Shown piece by piece: positions 24,977 through 33,088 of a stretch of DNA of 33,088 bases. A model generated the notes under the pieces. It saw only the letters and a program-made list of their open reading frames with translations, was not told the DNA's origin and searched no databases. A program made the translations under genes and the position numbers. Source of the DNA: Acholeplasmataceae bacterium (GTDB lineage: Bacteria > Bacillota > Negativicutes > Acidaminococcales > Acidaminococcaceae); assembly GCA_012744295.1 (NCBI GenBank), contig JAAYIB010000070.1:1-33088 (forward strand), written 5' to 3'. Positions within the stretch are counted from its first letter, which is position 1. Every line of letters starts with the position of its first letter.

Positions 24977-25546
24977 ATGAGAAGCATTACTACGTTAGAC
25001 CTGCAGTATGCACACAGATTTTACGGATTCCAGGGTGAGGCACAGTACTTACACGGCCACACCGGCAGCATGACTATTGAAGTTGAAGATACTGTTGAAC
25101 CTGGTGTCAATATGGTTTTTCCCTGTAACGAAATCAAAAAAACCGCGTGGAATGTGTTGAAAAATTTCGACCATGCGCTCATTCTCAGAGAGGACGATCC
25201 TCTTCTGCCGGCTATTCTTGCTGTTTATGAGAAGCAGGGCATTAAAGACGGAAGCCCGCAAAACACGATGAAGGGCGAAGCTTTCAAGACCGAACTGGCA
25301 ACGGCATATCCTGACTGCCGTCTGGTTGTCACTAAAGAAACTTTGACTGTCGAAGGCATGATCAAGATTGCCTACGATTTGCTGAAAGACAAACTGAACA
25401 TAGTGAAAATTACTTTCACCAGCGGTGATAACGCCGCTTCTGCCGATTTCAAGGCTCCAACCGAGGAAAGACCCCGCTGTCCTCTGTGCGGTATTTCGCT
25501 GAATGAGAACGGCGTATGCCCGAAATGCGGTTACGTAAAGAGATAA
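24977..25546 (+). CDS. 6-pyruvoyl tetrahydropterin synthase / QueD-like protein with C-terminal zinc ribbon
   Basis: 'LQYAHRFYGFQGEAQYLHGHTGSMTIEVED' (His and HGH metal motif), 'KNFDHALIL'; C-terminal RCPLCGISLNENGVCPKCGY; RBS aggagg. Confidence 0.82.
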   Translation: MRSITTLDLQYAHRFYGFQGEAQYLHGHTGSMTIEVEDTVEPGVNMVFPCNEIKKTAWNVLKNFDHALILREDDPLLPAILAVYEKQGIKDGSPQNTMKGEAFKTELATAYPDCRLVVTKETLTVEGMIKIAYDLLKDKLNIVKITFTSGDNAASADFKAPTEERPRCPLCGISLNENGVCPKCGYVKR

Positions 25547-25590
25547 AAAAATAACGCAATAACGATTTTTAGAGACATGTTTAAGACAGG

Positions 25591-25628
25591 AAAAAGCGAT
25601 CAGCCAATATAGGTTGATCGCTTTTTTT
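25591..25628. terminator. Bidirectional terminator between the QueD-like gene and mscS
   Basis: AAAAAGCGATCAGCC-aatata-GGTTGATCGCTTTTTTT. Confidence 0.92.
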
Positions 25629-25700
25629 CTGACACACATAAACATAAAGAAGAATTTGCCCTGTTGACTGTAAGACAGGCAATTCAAATAAAGCCCGCAC

Positions 25701-26780
25701 TTAACTGTTTTTGCTTATGCTTTCCGGATTGGCCGGTCTTGTCAAGAGCGCATTTTCAAAGTATACACTGGTACTTGGCAATGCAGGTGACACACCGTTT
25801 GCCGACAATATATCAAGTAACGCGAAGTTGATTTCTTCCTTGAGCCTCAAAAACTCCAGATAATTGGTTGTCTTGGAATAGCAGATAACGAAGACGTTAA
25901 GACTGCTTGCGCCGAAGGAATCGAAGGTGACGGTCATGTCTTCCTTGTAGAGTCCTTCATGGCCGTTAAGGAAGTTTCTGATTGACTGCACGCAGGCCTC
26001 CATTTGCGCCGGCGTAGTGGAATAAGTTACGCCGAGAGTGAAATCAATGCGGCGCTTCGCTCTTTTGGAGTAGTTCACAATCGGTGTATTGGAAAGCAGG
26101 GAGTTCGGTACGTAAACGAGTGCCTGGGGAAAAGTGCGGACGCTTGTGCTGCGCAGAGAAATCTTTTCCACCGTTCCCTCGATGCCGTTCGCCATTATCC
26201 AGTCACCGATTGTGAAGGGCTTGTCCATAATGATGACGATACTGCCAAATACGTTCGCCAGGGCATCCTTGGCGGCAAGAGAAATTGCCAGACCTCCAAG
26301 AGAAAGCCCCGCAATGAAACCGTTGATGTCGTAGCCCCATTCGCTGACAATCATCGCTATAGCGATTGCGACAATAAAAAAACGGACAAATGCTGAAACG
26401 ATGTTTGCTAACGATTCTTCAAGCACAAGGCCGAAATGACCTAAAAGCGAAGATAAAAGGTTGTGGGCATTGGTGGTCAGGTTAAAACAAGCCCAGAAAA
26501 ATGAAAACAGCACGCAGGAACGCACAAAGCTCTTTACAGGACTGAATTTTGCCATATGTGAAACAGGAGAGGCCAACAGGGCAAAATAAACGCCGGCAAC
26601 AAGCAGCAGGAAATGTACTGGCCCGCTGACGGCTGAAACGACGTCTTCCGACGTGGCAAAGGGCAGCTTTTGGGCAAAGGTCTTAAGAAATCTTAATATT
26701 ACCGTGCAGAAAACAATTCTGATCAGCAGAAAGGCCGCTAAAATCGCAATTGCAGGCAGCCAAGGGCTTAATATGTCCAT
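25701..26780 (-). CDS. Small-conductance mechanosensitive channel (MscS) family protein
   Basis: 'GLSLGGLAISLAAKDALANVFGSIVIIMDKPFTIGDWIMANGIEGTVEKISLRSTSVRTF', 'YVPNSLLSNTPIVNYSKRAKRRI'. Confidence 0.95.
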   Translation of the reverse strand: MDILSPWLPAIAILAAFLLIRIVFCTVILRFLKTFAQKLPFATSEDVVSAVSGPVHFLLLVAGVYFALLASPVSHMAKFSPVKSFVRSCVLFSFFWACFNLTTNAHNLLSSLLGHFGLVLEESLANIVSAFVRFFIVAIAIAMIVSEWGYDINGFIAGLSLGGLAISLAAKDALANVFGSIVIIMDKPFTIGDWIMANGIEGTVEKISLRSTSVRTFPQALVYVPNSLLSNTPIVNYSKRAKRRIDFTLGVTYSTTPAQMEACVQSIRNFLNGHEGLYKEDMTVTFDSFGASSLNVFVICYSKTTNYLEFLRLKEEINFALLDILSANGVSPALPSTSVYFENALLTRPANPESISKNS

Positions 26781-26912
26781 AATTACCTCCTCGTATTGAT
26801 TTTATTTTAACATTCTCGGGCAGGGGTGGCAATGCTCTTTTATAAGGCTGTTTTAGAGCGGGCCGTCAATATGCTATAATACTAAAGAAGTAATAACGAA
26901 AGGGGGAAGCCG

Positions 26913-27419
26913 ATGGAGAATATACTGGCCAACATACTTTTATACATGGTAATTTTAATTTGTCTGCTTCTGACCTTTTTGGGAATGATGGGCAACGTCT
27001 GGCTGCTTTTGTCAGCAGGGTTTTACGCGGTGCAGGAAGATTTTGTCAAATTCAATGAGGAATTCCTGCTTTTTCTTTTTCTTGTCTTTGCCGCCGGAGA
27101 AATCTGGGAATTCTTTGTTTCGTTCTTTGGCATCAAGCGTAAGGACGTTTCCTGGTTTACCGTTTTCATTGTCGGCGTCGGTGCGCTTTTCGGCGTCATA
27201 GTCGGTACTGCCGTGCTGCCGCTTTTCGGATCTGTAGTGGGAGGCGCGCTTGGCGCAGGTATAGCGGCCTTTGCGATTGAATATGCCAGAAACAGAAACA
27301 GAAAAGATGCCTGGCGGCTTGCGCTCCTGGCCTTAAAAACGCAGCTTCTGGCAGTTTTGGGTAAGATTACCGCAGGCGTTATCATGGCCTGCATGATGGT
27401 TTTGCAATCATTGAAATAG
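26913..27419 (+). CDS. DUF456 family membrane protein
   Basis: Hydrophobic, 'LTFLGMMGNVWLLLSAGFYA', 'GALFGVIVGTAVLPLFGSVVGGALGAGIAAFAIEYAR'. Confidence 0.8.
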   Translation: MENILANILLYMVILICLLLTFLGMMGNVWLLLSAGFYAVQEDFVKFNEEFLLFLFLVFAAGEIWEFFVSFFGIKRKDVSWFTVFIVGVGALFGVIVGTAVLPLFGSVVGGALGAGIAAFAIEYARNRNRKDAWRLALLALKTQLLAVLGKITAGVIMACMMVLQSLK

Positions 27420-27431
27420 GAGGGATTTGTT

Positions 27432-27803
27432 GTGAATTTCAAAATCGTGCATAACAATATCAATGTGCTTGATCTGGAAAAAAGCTTGAAATTTTATGAG
27501 GAGGCGCTGGGCCTTAAAGAGAGCCGACGTAAGGAAGCCGCGGACGGCAGTTTTATCCTTGTATACCTTGGTGACGGCCAAAGCGGCCACTTGTTGGAAC
27601 TGACATGGCTTCGGGATCGCCTGCAGCCATATAACCTCGGCGACAATGAATTTCACCTGGCCTTTGAAACTGATGATTTTGAGGCCGCTCATGCCAAGCA
27701 TCTGAAGATGGACTGCATCTGCTATGAGAATCCGGCGATGGGGATTTACTTTATCAATGATCCCGATAATTATTGGCTGGAAATTGTTCCTGCAAAAAAA
27801 TAA
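27432..27803 (+). CDS. VOC family protein (lactoylglutathione lyase-like)
   Basis: 'VHNNINVLDLEKSLKFYEEALGL', 'HLLELTW', 'HLAFETDDFEAAHA', 'GIYFINDPDNYWLEIV'. Confidence 0.9.
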   Translation: MNFKIVHNNINVLDLEKSLKFYEEALGLKESRRKEAADGSFILVYLGDGQSGHLLELTWLRDRLQPYNLGDNEFHLAFETDDFEAAHAKHLKMDCICYENPAMGIYFINDPDNYWLEIVPAKK

Positions 27804-27833
27804 GTCGGGGATTTTTTCGAGGAGGGAAGCAAG

Positions 27834-28796
27834 ATGCTTAAGGAAATGAAGGTTCTTGCCAGCGGCAGGATGCGCCAGGCAGCCTTTGACATTTTGGATG
27901 AAAAAACAACTTTGACCGCTTGGCAAAAGGGCGGCAGAATGCCGCAGGAAGAGTTCGAGAAGCTGCTTTCTGAAGCTGACGCTCTTTTTTCCGCAGGTAA
28001 CATTAAAATAGACGAAGCGTTGCTTTCGAAGGCGCCTAAGCTAAAGGTTGCAGCTCAGTCTTCAGTTGGTTATGACAATATCGACATAGCCGCGTGTCGG
28101 GCTCATGGCGTTCGTGTCGGCAACACACCGGGTGTTCTGGTGGAGGCGGTGGCCGACCTTGCCTATGCCTTGCTCCTCGACAGTGCCAGAATGATCGTGA
28201 GGGGGCATCAGCATGTAAAAAGCGGAGCCTGGGGCGAGAACAAGGGCCTGGGCTTTGGCGTTGACCTTGCAGGGAAAACCCTGGGCATTGTGGGCTTGGG
28301 GGCCATTGGCGCGGCCGTTGTGCCGCGTGCGCAAGCCAGCAAGATGGAGATTATCTATCATAATACGAGAAGGCGTGCCGACGAGGAAAAGCTGGGAGTC
28401 GCTTATGCAGACTTTCCCTCCCTCTTGGCGGCTTCTGACTTCGTTCTGGTTTTGGTTCCGCTGACGGAAAAAACCATCGGCATGTTCGGACGCAAAGAAT
28501 TTGCGCTGATGAAGGCGTCGGCACGTTTTATAAATACTTCCCGGGGCAAGGTCGTCGATACAATGGCCTTATATGAGGCGCTTTCGGAGGGACGGCTTGC
28601 CGCCGCCGCACTTGACGTCGTAGACCCGGAACCGCTGCCTGGCGACCATCCGCTGCTGACCTTGCCCAACGTTACAGTTACTCCTCATATAGGTACCTCG
28701 ACTGTGGAAACGAGAGACGCGATGGCGCGGCTGACCGCTGAGAATATTATTGCCGCGTTGGAGGGCAGAGAGATGCCGGCGGAAGTCAGGCCATGA
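27834..28796 (+). CDS. D-isomer-specific 2-hydroxyacid dehydrogenase (glyoxylate/hydroxypyruvate reductase-like)
   Basis: 'AAQSSVGYDNIDIAACRAHGVRVGNTPGVLVEAVADLAYALLL', 'GKTLGIVGLGAIGAAV', 'FINTSRGKVVDTMALYEALSEGRLAAAALDVVDPEPLP', 'VTPHIGTSTVETR'. Confidence 0.95.
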   Translation: MLKEMKVLASGRMRQAAFDILDEKTTLTAWQKGGRMPQEEFEKLLSEADALFSAGNIKIDEALLSKAPKLKVAAQSSVGYDNIDIAACRAHGVRVGNTPGVLVEAVADLAYALLLDSARMIVRGHQHVKSGAWGENKGLGFGVDLAGKTLGIVGLGAIGAAVVPRAQASKMEIIYHNTRRRADEEKLGVAYADFPSLLAASDFVLVLVPLTEKTIGMFGRKEFALMKASARFINTSRGKVVDTMALYEALSEGRLAAAALDVVDPEPLPGDHPLLTLPNVTVTPHIGTSTVETRDAMARLTAENIIAALEGREMPAEVRP

Positions 28797-30124
28797 TGGT
28801 AAAAAAATACAGAGATAAAGAAATACAAAGGGAAATATGCTTTCAGAGCCCGGTAAAACTTGACCTGAAAGAAATGGCGCGGCTGCTCTGCGATAGGAAA
28901 TCGTACCGTGTTTTGCCAATGATCAGCCATCAGGAAGACATCAGCATTTCCCTGTGCGGGCAAGAGGAGAGGCTCGTCAGGGAATTTCGCAGTATAATCC
29001 TGAGGCCTTCCGCAACAGCCCGGGGATATTGCCTGAGACTGGAAGAGGGCAGTCTCGTCTATAACGGTAACGAAGTTCTGCATCAGCACGATGTTTATGT
29101 CTGCTATGAGCACAAAAACGTAAGGGGGCTTAAGGCTTTGCTTGCGGAAATCACCGCGTCCCAGCCGCTGGTGCTTGCAGAGCCGGACGTCGGTCAGCGC
29201 TTCAAGCAGCAACAGGGAAATTTGGATTTTGTGGCGACATCGGCAGATGCTTTCGGTACGAACAGTCCTGCAAGCAAGTATCTGCTCTGGCAGTTATATC
29301 TTGTCAATCAAGGCTGGTCCGATTTTCTGTGTAAACCGCTCGAAAGAGTGACTCTGCGTCAGTTGCGTGTAAAAATCAGACGTCTTCGTTCCTGTATGGC
29401 GTTTTTCAAGCCGGTTCTGGAACAGGAAGGCGCGGTCTTCTGGCAGAACAGAATGCGAAAACAGGGCGAGGTTCTGTCGCTTTTGCGCGAACTTGACGTT
29501 GCCTTGATGGCAACGGAAAAGATACGTCAGCAAAAACCGCCTTCAATGGAAGAGCAGCCGGAAAGACTGGCCGGACTTTTTCGCCGGCAGAGGCAGGAAG
29601 AAGCTTTGCGTTTAAAAAAGAAACTTGATTTATCGGAAATAAGCCTGGAAATGGCCGAACTCCTGTTATGGCTTCGGGGGGAAACTGCGAAGGAAGCATA
29701 CGCTGCAGGGATGGCCGATATCAGTCAATTTCTATGGGAGAGAATCAAGCAGTGGAGCAGAAACCTTTCGGCGTTAACAAAAAAATATCCTGACTTTTCA
29801 AATATCGACGAACTGCATAAAATCAGAATCAAAGTCAAAAGATTTCGTTACGTGATGATGACCTTGCCGGAAATAAACAGAAACACGGGCAGCATGCTGC
29901 GCAAATTGAAAAGACTTCAGGATGTTTTAGGCTTTTTGCATGACGAGTATGTGAACGGTCAGCTCGTGAAGGAAATTGTAGCAGGCGGCGATGAAGAACT
30001 GCGCTACGAGGCAGCGCTCTTTACAGGCTGGGAAGGTGCGAAGATACAAGAGGCTTCAAGGTTATTGCCTGATTTGTGGGAAGATTTCTGCGAAGAACTG
30101 GAGATTTGGCAGGAAACTGTTTAG
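28793..30124 (+). CDS. CHAD domain protein with divergent (CYTH-like?) N-terminal region
   Basis: CHAD-type repeats 'LRQLRVKIRRLRSCMAFFKPVL' and 'IDELHKIRIKVKRFRYVMMTLPEI...LKRLQDVLGFLHDEYV'; N-terminal 'KEIQREICF' only loosely resembles CYTH ExExK. Confidence 0.82.
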   Translation: MMVKKYRDKEIQREICFQSPVKLDLKEMARLLCDRKSYRVLPMISHQEDISISLCGQEERLVREFRSIILRPSATARGYCLRLEEGSLVYNGNEVLHQHDVYVCYEHKNVRGLKALLAEITASQPLVLAEPDVGQRFKQQQGNLDFVATSADAFGTNSPASKYLLWQLYLVNQGWSDFLCKPLERVTLRQLRVKIRRLRSCMAFFKPVLEQEGAVFWQNRMRKQGEVLSLLRELDVALMATEKIRQQKPPSMEEQPERLAGLFRRQRQEEALRLKKKLDLSEISLEMAELLLWLRGETAKEAYAAGMADISQFLWERIKQWSRNLSALTKKYPDFSNIDELHKIRIKVKRFRYVMMTLPEINRNTGSMLRKLKRLQDVLGFLHDEYVNGQLVKEIVAGGDEELRYEAALFTGWEGAKIQEASRLLPDLWEDFCEELEIWQETV

Positions 30125-30158
30125 CCGCCTTTACGTCGGTTTCGAGCTATAAAGGATA

Positions 30159-30197
30159 AGTACCGGGAAGGCTTATTGCCTTTCCGGTACTTCTTTT
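30159..30197. terminator. Bidirectional terminator between the CHAD gene and the gltD-like gene
   Basis: AAGTACCGGGAAGGC-ttatt-GCCTTTCCGGTACTT, 15 bp with one G.T, followed by CTTTT. Confidence 0.88.
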
Positions 30198-30200
30198 AAA

Positions 30201-31571
30201 CTATTCGCATTCGGACAAAAGTTTTTTGGCATCTATATACTGGGCTATGCCTGCCGCGACCTTCTTTGATGCCTTCATCGCTAAAACGACTGTCTTGGGA
30301 CCATGGACGACGTCGCCGCTGCTGAAGACACCTGCCCTTGTCGTCATGCCGTAGGGTCGTTCCTTCGTAATGACGAAGCCGCGGTCGTCAACCTTGATGC
30401 CTTTAGTTGTAGAAACGATACGTGCCGCGGGGCGTTGTCCGACCGCAAGTATCACGAAATCGCAGGGGACGATTTCCTGACCGCCGGTTTCAATAAACCT
30501 GCCGTCGGCGTCCTTGATGATATTTTGCACGAGCAGGCCAGCGAGTGCTGTTTCATCGTCAGCCGTTGCTCTATCGCGCATATTGGTTAAAGCCCGCATT
30601 TGTTTTCTGTTAAGGTAGCCAAGCGGCTGCTGCAGGAATTTGAATTGGATGCCTTCCTTGAGGGCTGCGTTATATTCTGAGGGCAGGCAGGACATTTCCT
30701 CGGCGGTTTTGTGGTAAAGTACGGTTACGGTTCCCGCGCCTCGCCGTATAGCGGTGCGTGCCGCGTCAATGGCGACATTGCCCGCGCCGATTACAACCAC
30801 GTTGTCGTTCTCGTGCATGAAGACTTCTTTTTTGTCAAGCTTGCCCGCGTCGGACAGTACGACCACGCGCAGAAAATAGGTAGCGGTAATAATGCCGGAG
30901 AGGTCTTTTCCGGGTATGTCAAGTATTTTGGGAAGCGCCGTGCCCGTACCCATGAAGATGGCGTCGAAGCCTTGCTCGAAAATCGTATCAACTGTCATGT
31001 CGGGGCCAATCAGCTTATCAGTGATTATTTCGACTCCCAGTTTTTGCAGAATTTCAATCTCCCTTCTGACCACGTCCTTGGCCAGACGGAAATCAGGTAT
31101 GCCAAAGAGCAGGACCCCGCCGGGCTCGCTTTGCCCCTCGAAAATTGTAACGGCAAAGTCCATTTTGGCCAAATCGCCGGCCACGGTGAGACCGGCCGGA
31201 CCCGAGCCGATAACCGCCACCTTGCCTCTTTTTCCCGTGGAGGGCGGCAAAGGGTTTAACCCGTGCTCGTGAGCGAAGTCGGCGATAAACATTTCCAGAC
31301 TGCCAATGGGGATGGGCGAATTCTTTTTTACCAGGATACAATTGGCCTCGCACTGCTTCTCGTGTGCGCAGACACGTCCGCAGATGGCCGGAAGGTTGCT
31401 GCGTTCGGCAATTGTGGCGTAAGCGCTGCCTATATTGCCCTCGCTGAGCGCCCGTACAAACTCGGGGATGTTGTGCTCGATCGGACAGCCGCCGCGGCAA
31501 AGGGGCTTTGAACAGTTTAAACAGCGTTTTGCTTCATTGATAGCTTCCTGCATTGTCATTTTACTGCTCAT
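30201..31571 (-). CDS. NAD(P)-binding glutamate synthase small subunit-like oxidoreductase (GltD/NfnB-type)
   Basis: 'EAKRCLNCSKPLCRGGCPIEHNIPEFV', 'CGRVCAHEKQCEANCI', 'VAVIGSGPAGLTVAGDLA', 'VVVIGAGNVAIDAARTA', C-terminal 'GVFSSGDVVHGPKTVVLAM'. Confidence 0.93.
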   Translation of the reverse strand: MSSKMTMQEAINEAKRCLNCSKPLCRGGCPIEHNIPEFVRALSEGNIGSAYATIAERSNLPAICGRVCAHEKQCEANCILVKKNSPIPIGSLEMFIADFAHEHGLNPLPPSTGKRGKVAVIGSGPAGLTVAGDLAKMDFAVTIFEGQSEPGGVLLFGIPDFRLAKDVVRREIEILQKLGVEIITDKLIGPDMTVDTIFEQGFDAIFMGTGTALPKILDIPGKDLSGIITATYFLRVVVLSDAGKLDKKEVFMHENDNVVVIGAGNVAIDAARTAIRRGAGTVTVLYHKTAEEMSCLPSEYNAALKEGIQFKFLQQPLGYLNRKQMRALTNMRDRATADDETALAGLLVQNIIKDADGRFIETGGQEIVPCDFVILAVGQRPAARIVSTTKGIKVDDRGFVITKERPYGMTTRAGVFSSGDVVHGPKTVVLAMKASKKVAAGIAQYIDAKKLLSECE

Positions 31572-32275
31572 TATTCTACCTCTTTTTCGGAGTTTTCTTT
31601 TTCAACCTTTTTCTGCAGAGTAAGCAATATTTTTTCCATGCCTTTCATGCGGCTGTCCAGCAGTTTGATGTAATCAGCCATTGCTGTCTCGTATTCTGCG
31701 ACCGGATCCGGAAGAACGTCGTGATTAAGGTCGATGCCTCCATCGGGTGTTATCTTGACGCCGTTTTGCGTTACAACGCGTCCCGGAATACCGACAACGA
31801 CAGAATTCGGAGGAACTTCGTGCAGTACGACCGAACCTGAACCGATTTTGGAATTGGGACCGACGGTAAACGAGCCGAGCACCTTGGCGCCGCTGGCAAC
31901 AACAACGTTATCGCCGATGGTGGGGTGCCTTTTTCCTCTTTCCTTCCCTGTGCCTCCGAGCGTAACGCCTTGATATAATGTGACGTTGATTCCGATTTCT
32001 GCCGTTTCGCCTATGACGAGGCCCATTCCGTGGTCTATGAAGAGCCCTCGGCCCAGTTTGGCTCCCGGATGGATATCGATTCCTGTCAGAAAGCGTGAAA
32101 ATGTGTTGAGGAGGCGGGGCAGCAGAACCCAGCCTTTTTTATAGAGCTTGTGTGCTATGCGGTGCAGCCAGATGGCGTGCAGTCCGGGATAGCAGAGAAC
32201 AACCTCGAGTCTTGACTTGGCCGCAGGGTCTCTTTCCATTACGACCTCTATATCCTCTTTCATTGCGTTAAACAT
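31571..32275 (-). CDS. cysE: Serine O-acetyltransferase with C-terminal extension
   Basis: '[31 protein letters not shown]', '[31 protein letters not shown]', '[34 protein letters not shown]'. Confidence 0.96.
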   Translation of the reverse strand: MFNAMKEDIEVVMERDPAAKSRLEVVLCYPGLHAIWLHRIAHKLYKKGWVLLPRLLNTFSRFLTGIDIHPGAKLGRGLFIDHGMGLVIGETAEIGINVTLYQGVTLGGTGKERGKRHPTIGDNVVVASGAKVLGSFTVGPNSKIGSGSVVLHEVPPNSVVVGIPGRVVTQNGVKITPDGGIDLNHDVLPDPVAEYETAMADYIKLLDSRMKGMEKILLTLQKKVEKENSEKEVE

Positions 32276-32481
32276 TTGTTGAACCTTCCTTTATGCGCGA
32301 ACTTGCGAAAATTACTTATTCTGATTTTTAATTTTATCATAATGGTAGGAAAATGACAATTGAAGCAATGCATGGCACGATGGATGTCCGGCGGTTTCGA
32401 AAGACAGCTTCCTGTTTCTTGAAAAAAAAGTGTAAATGAGATAGAATAGGAGCGAATTGAAAAATCAGGAGGTTATCGGTT

Positions 32482-32952
32482 ATGGCGGAAAACAAAATTT
32501 TAGCGACTGCAACATTTTCCAGCGTAATTCATAATAATGAAATATGCAGTGAAATAGTTAAATGGGGTGCCGCTAACGGCTATCCCGTAAAAAAGGCAAA
32601 GCTAATTAATGCCCTCGAGGGTTATGTCGGCTTTACACCTGAATATATGATTTTGGCAAAAAGACAGCCGCCAATTCCGGGAGGTTGGGATATTACCGTG
32701 GAGAAATACGAGCCGGAAACGAGGTTTATTCCCGTCAATGTAAAGGTCGTTACCGACGGCAACGGCGACAAGCATTACGAGATTAACAAATTTATTATGA
32801 AAATGATGGAGGAATATCGGAAAGAGGGTCTTGAGATAGAAGTAGGAGAAGCCTTTTCCGAGGTGTACGGCTCTTCCGTGCGCGACCTGCGCTGCACGGG
32901 CCATCCCCTCCTTGTTGACGGTTTTGAGGATTTCATCGAGAATATGCGCTGA
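32482..32952 (+). CDS. Conserved-looking hypothetical protein, 156 aa, family not recognised
   Basis: ORF with RBS (tcaggaggttatcggtt) and a flanking terminator; no motif I can name. Confidence 0.75.
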   Translation: MAENKILATATFSSVIHNNEICSEIVKWGAANGYPVKKAKLINALEGYVGFTPEYMILAKRQPPIPGGWDITVEKYEPETRFIPVNVKVVTDGNGDKHYEINKFIMKMMEEYRKEGLEIEVGEAFSEVYGSSVRDLRCTGHPLLVDGFEDFIENMR

Positions 32953-32964
32953 GAATCGGACAGA

Positions 32965-32997
32965 CCCCGCACAGCCTTAATGGCGGCGGGGCTTTTT
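32965..32997 (+). terminator. Intrinsic terminator after the 156-aa ORF
   Basis: CCCCGC...GCGGGG followed by CTTTTT. Confidence 0.75.
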
Positions 32998-33088
32998 CCG
33001 TTAATGAAAACCCGCTTCGAATTTTTGGCTGCAATCTTTTGCAAAAAAGCCGTGCATCACTTGTGGAAAGCAAACCTATAATATATAA

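Noticed and set aside
1-33088. CRISPR array, transposon, prophage or defence island
   Set aside because: No regularly spaced direct repeats, transposase, integrase, Cas or nuclease/toxin motifs were seen in any frame.

Overview
The window reads as a chromosomal housekeeping segment of a Bacillota-type genome (possibly Negativicutes; lineage is inferred from gene order and protein style only). I see no CRISPR array, transposase, phage gene or toxin/defence island. From left to right: a minus-strand NitT/TauT-type ABC transporter; a tandem universal stress protein; tRNA-Ser(GGA), SRP RNA, dnaX, ybaB, recR and bofA (an order resembling the B. subtilis scr-dnaX-recR region); a NUDIX hydrolase; an LCP-family protein; a HemD-like reading frame interrupted by one in-frame TAG; DegV/FakB and DAK2/FakA; a two-gene LysO; a MATE exporter; znuA-znuC-znuB plus a Fur/Zur regulator behind a perfect palindrome; an M20 amidohydrolase divergent from yjiH/yjiG-like membrane genes; a second Fur-family regulator; deoC, walJ, htrA and rlmH; a QueD/PTPS-like protein with a C-terminal zinc ribbon behind a Fur-box-like promoter and a leader terminator; MscS; DUF456; VOC; a 2-hydroxyacid dehydrogenase; a CHAD protein; gltD-like and cysE; and an orphan 156-aa protein. 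The best leads are: the amber-interrupted HemD-like ORF; the consensus promoter in front of it, which carries TTGTATACAA in its spacer and is followed within about 30 nt by a terminator; the same decamer at the M20/yjiHG divergent promoter; and the apparently Fur-controlled QueD-like zinc-ribbon gene. No computation was possible, so family calls rest on motif recognition.
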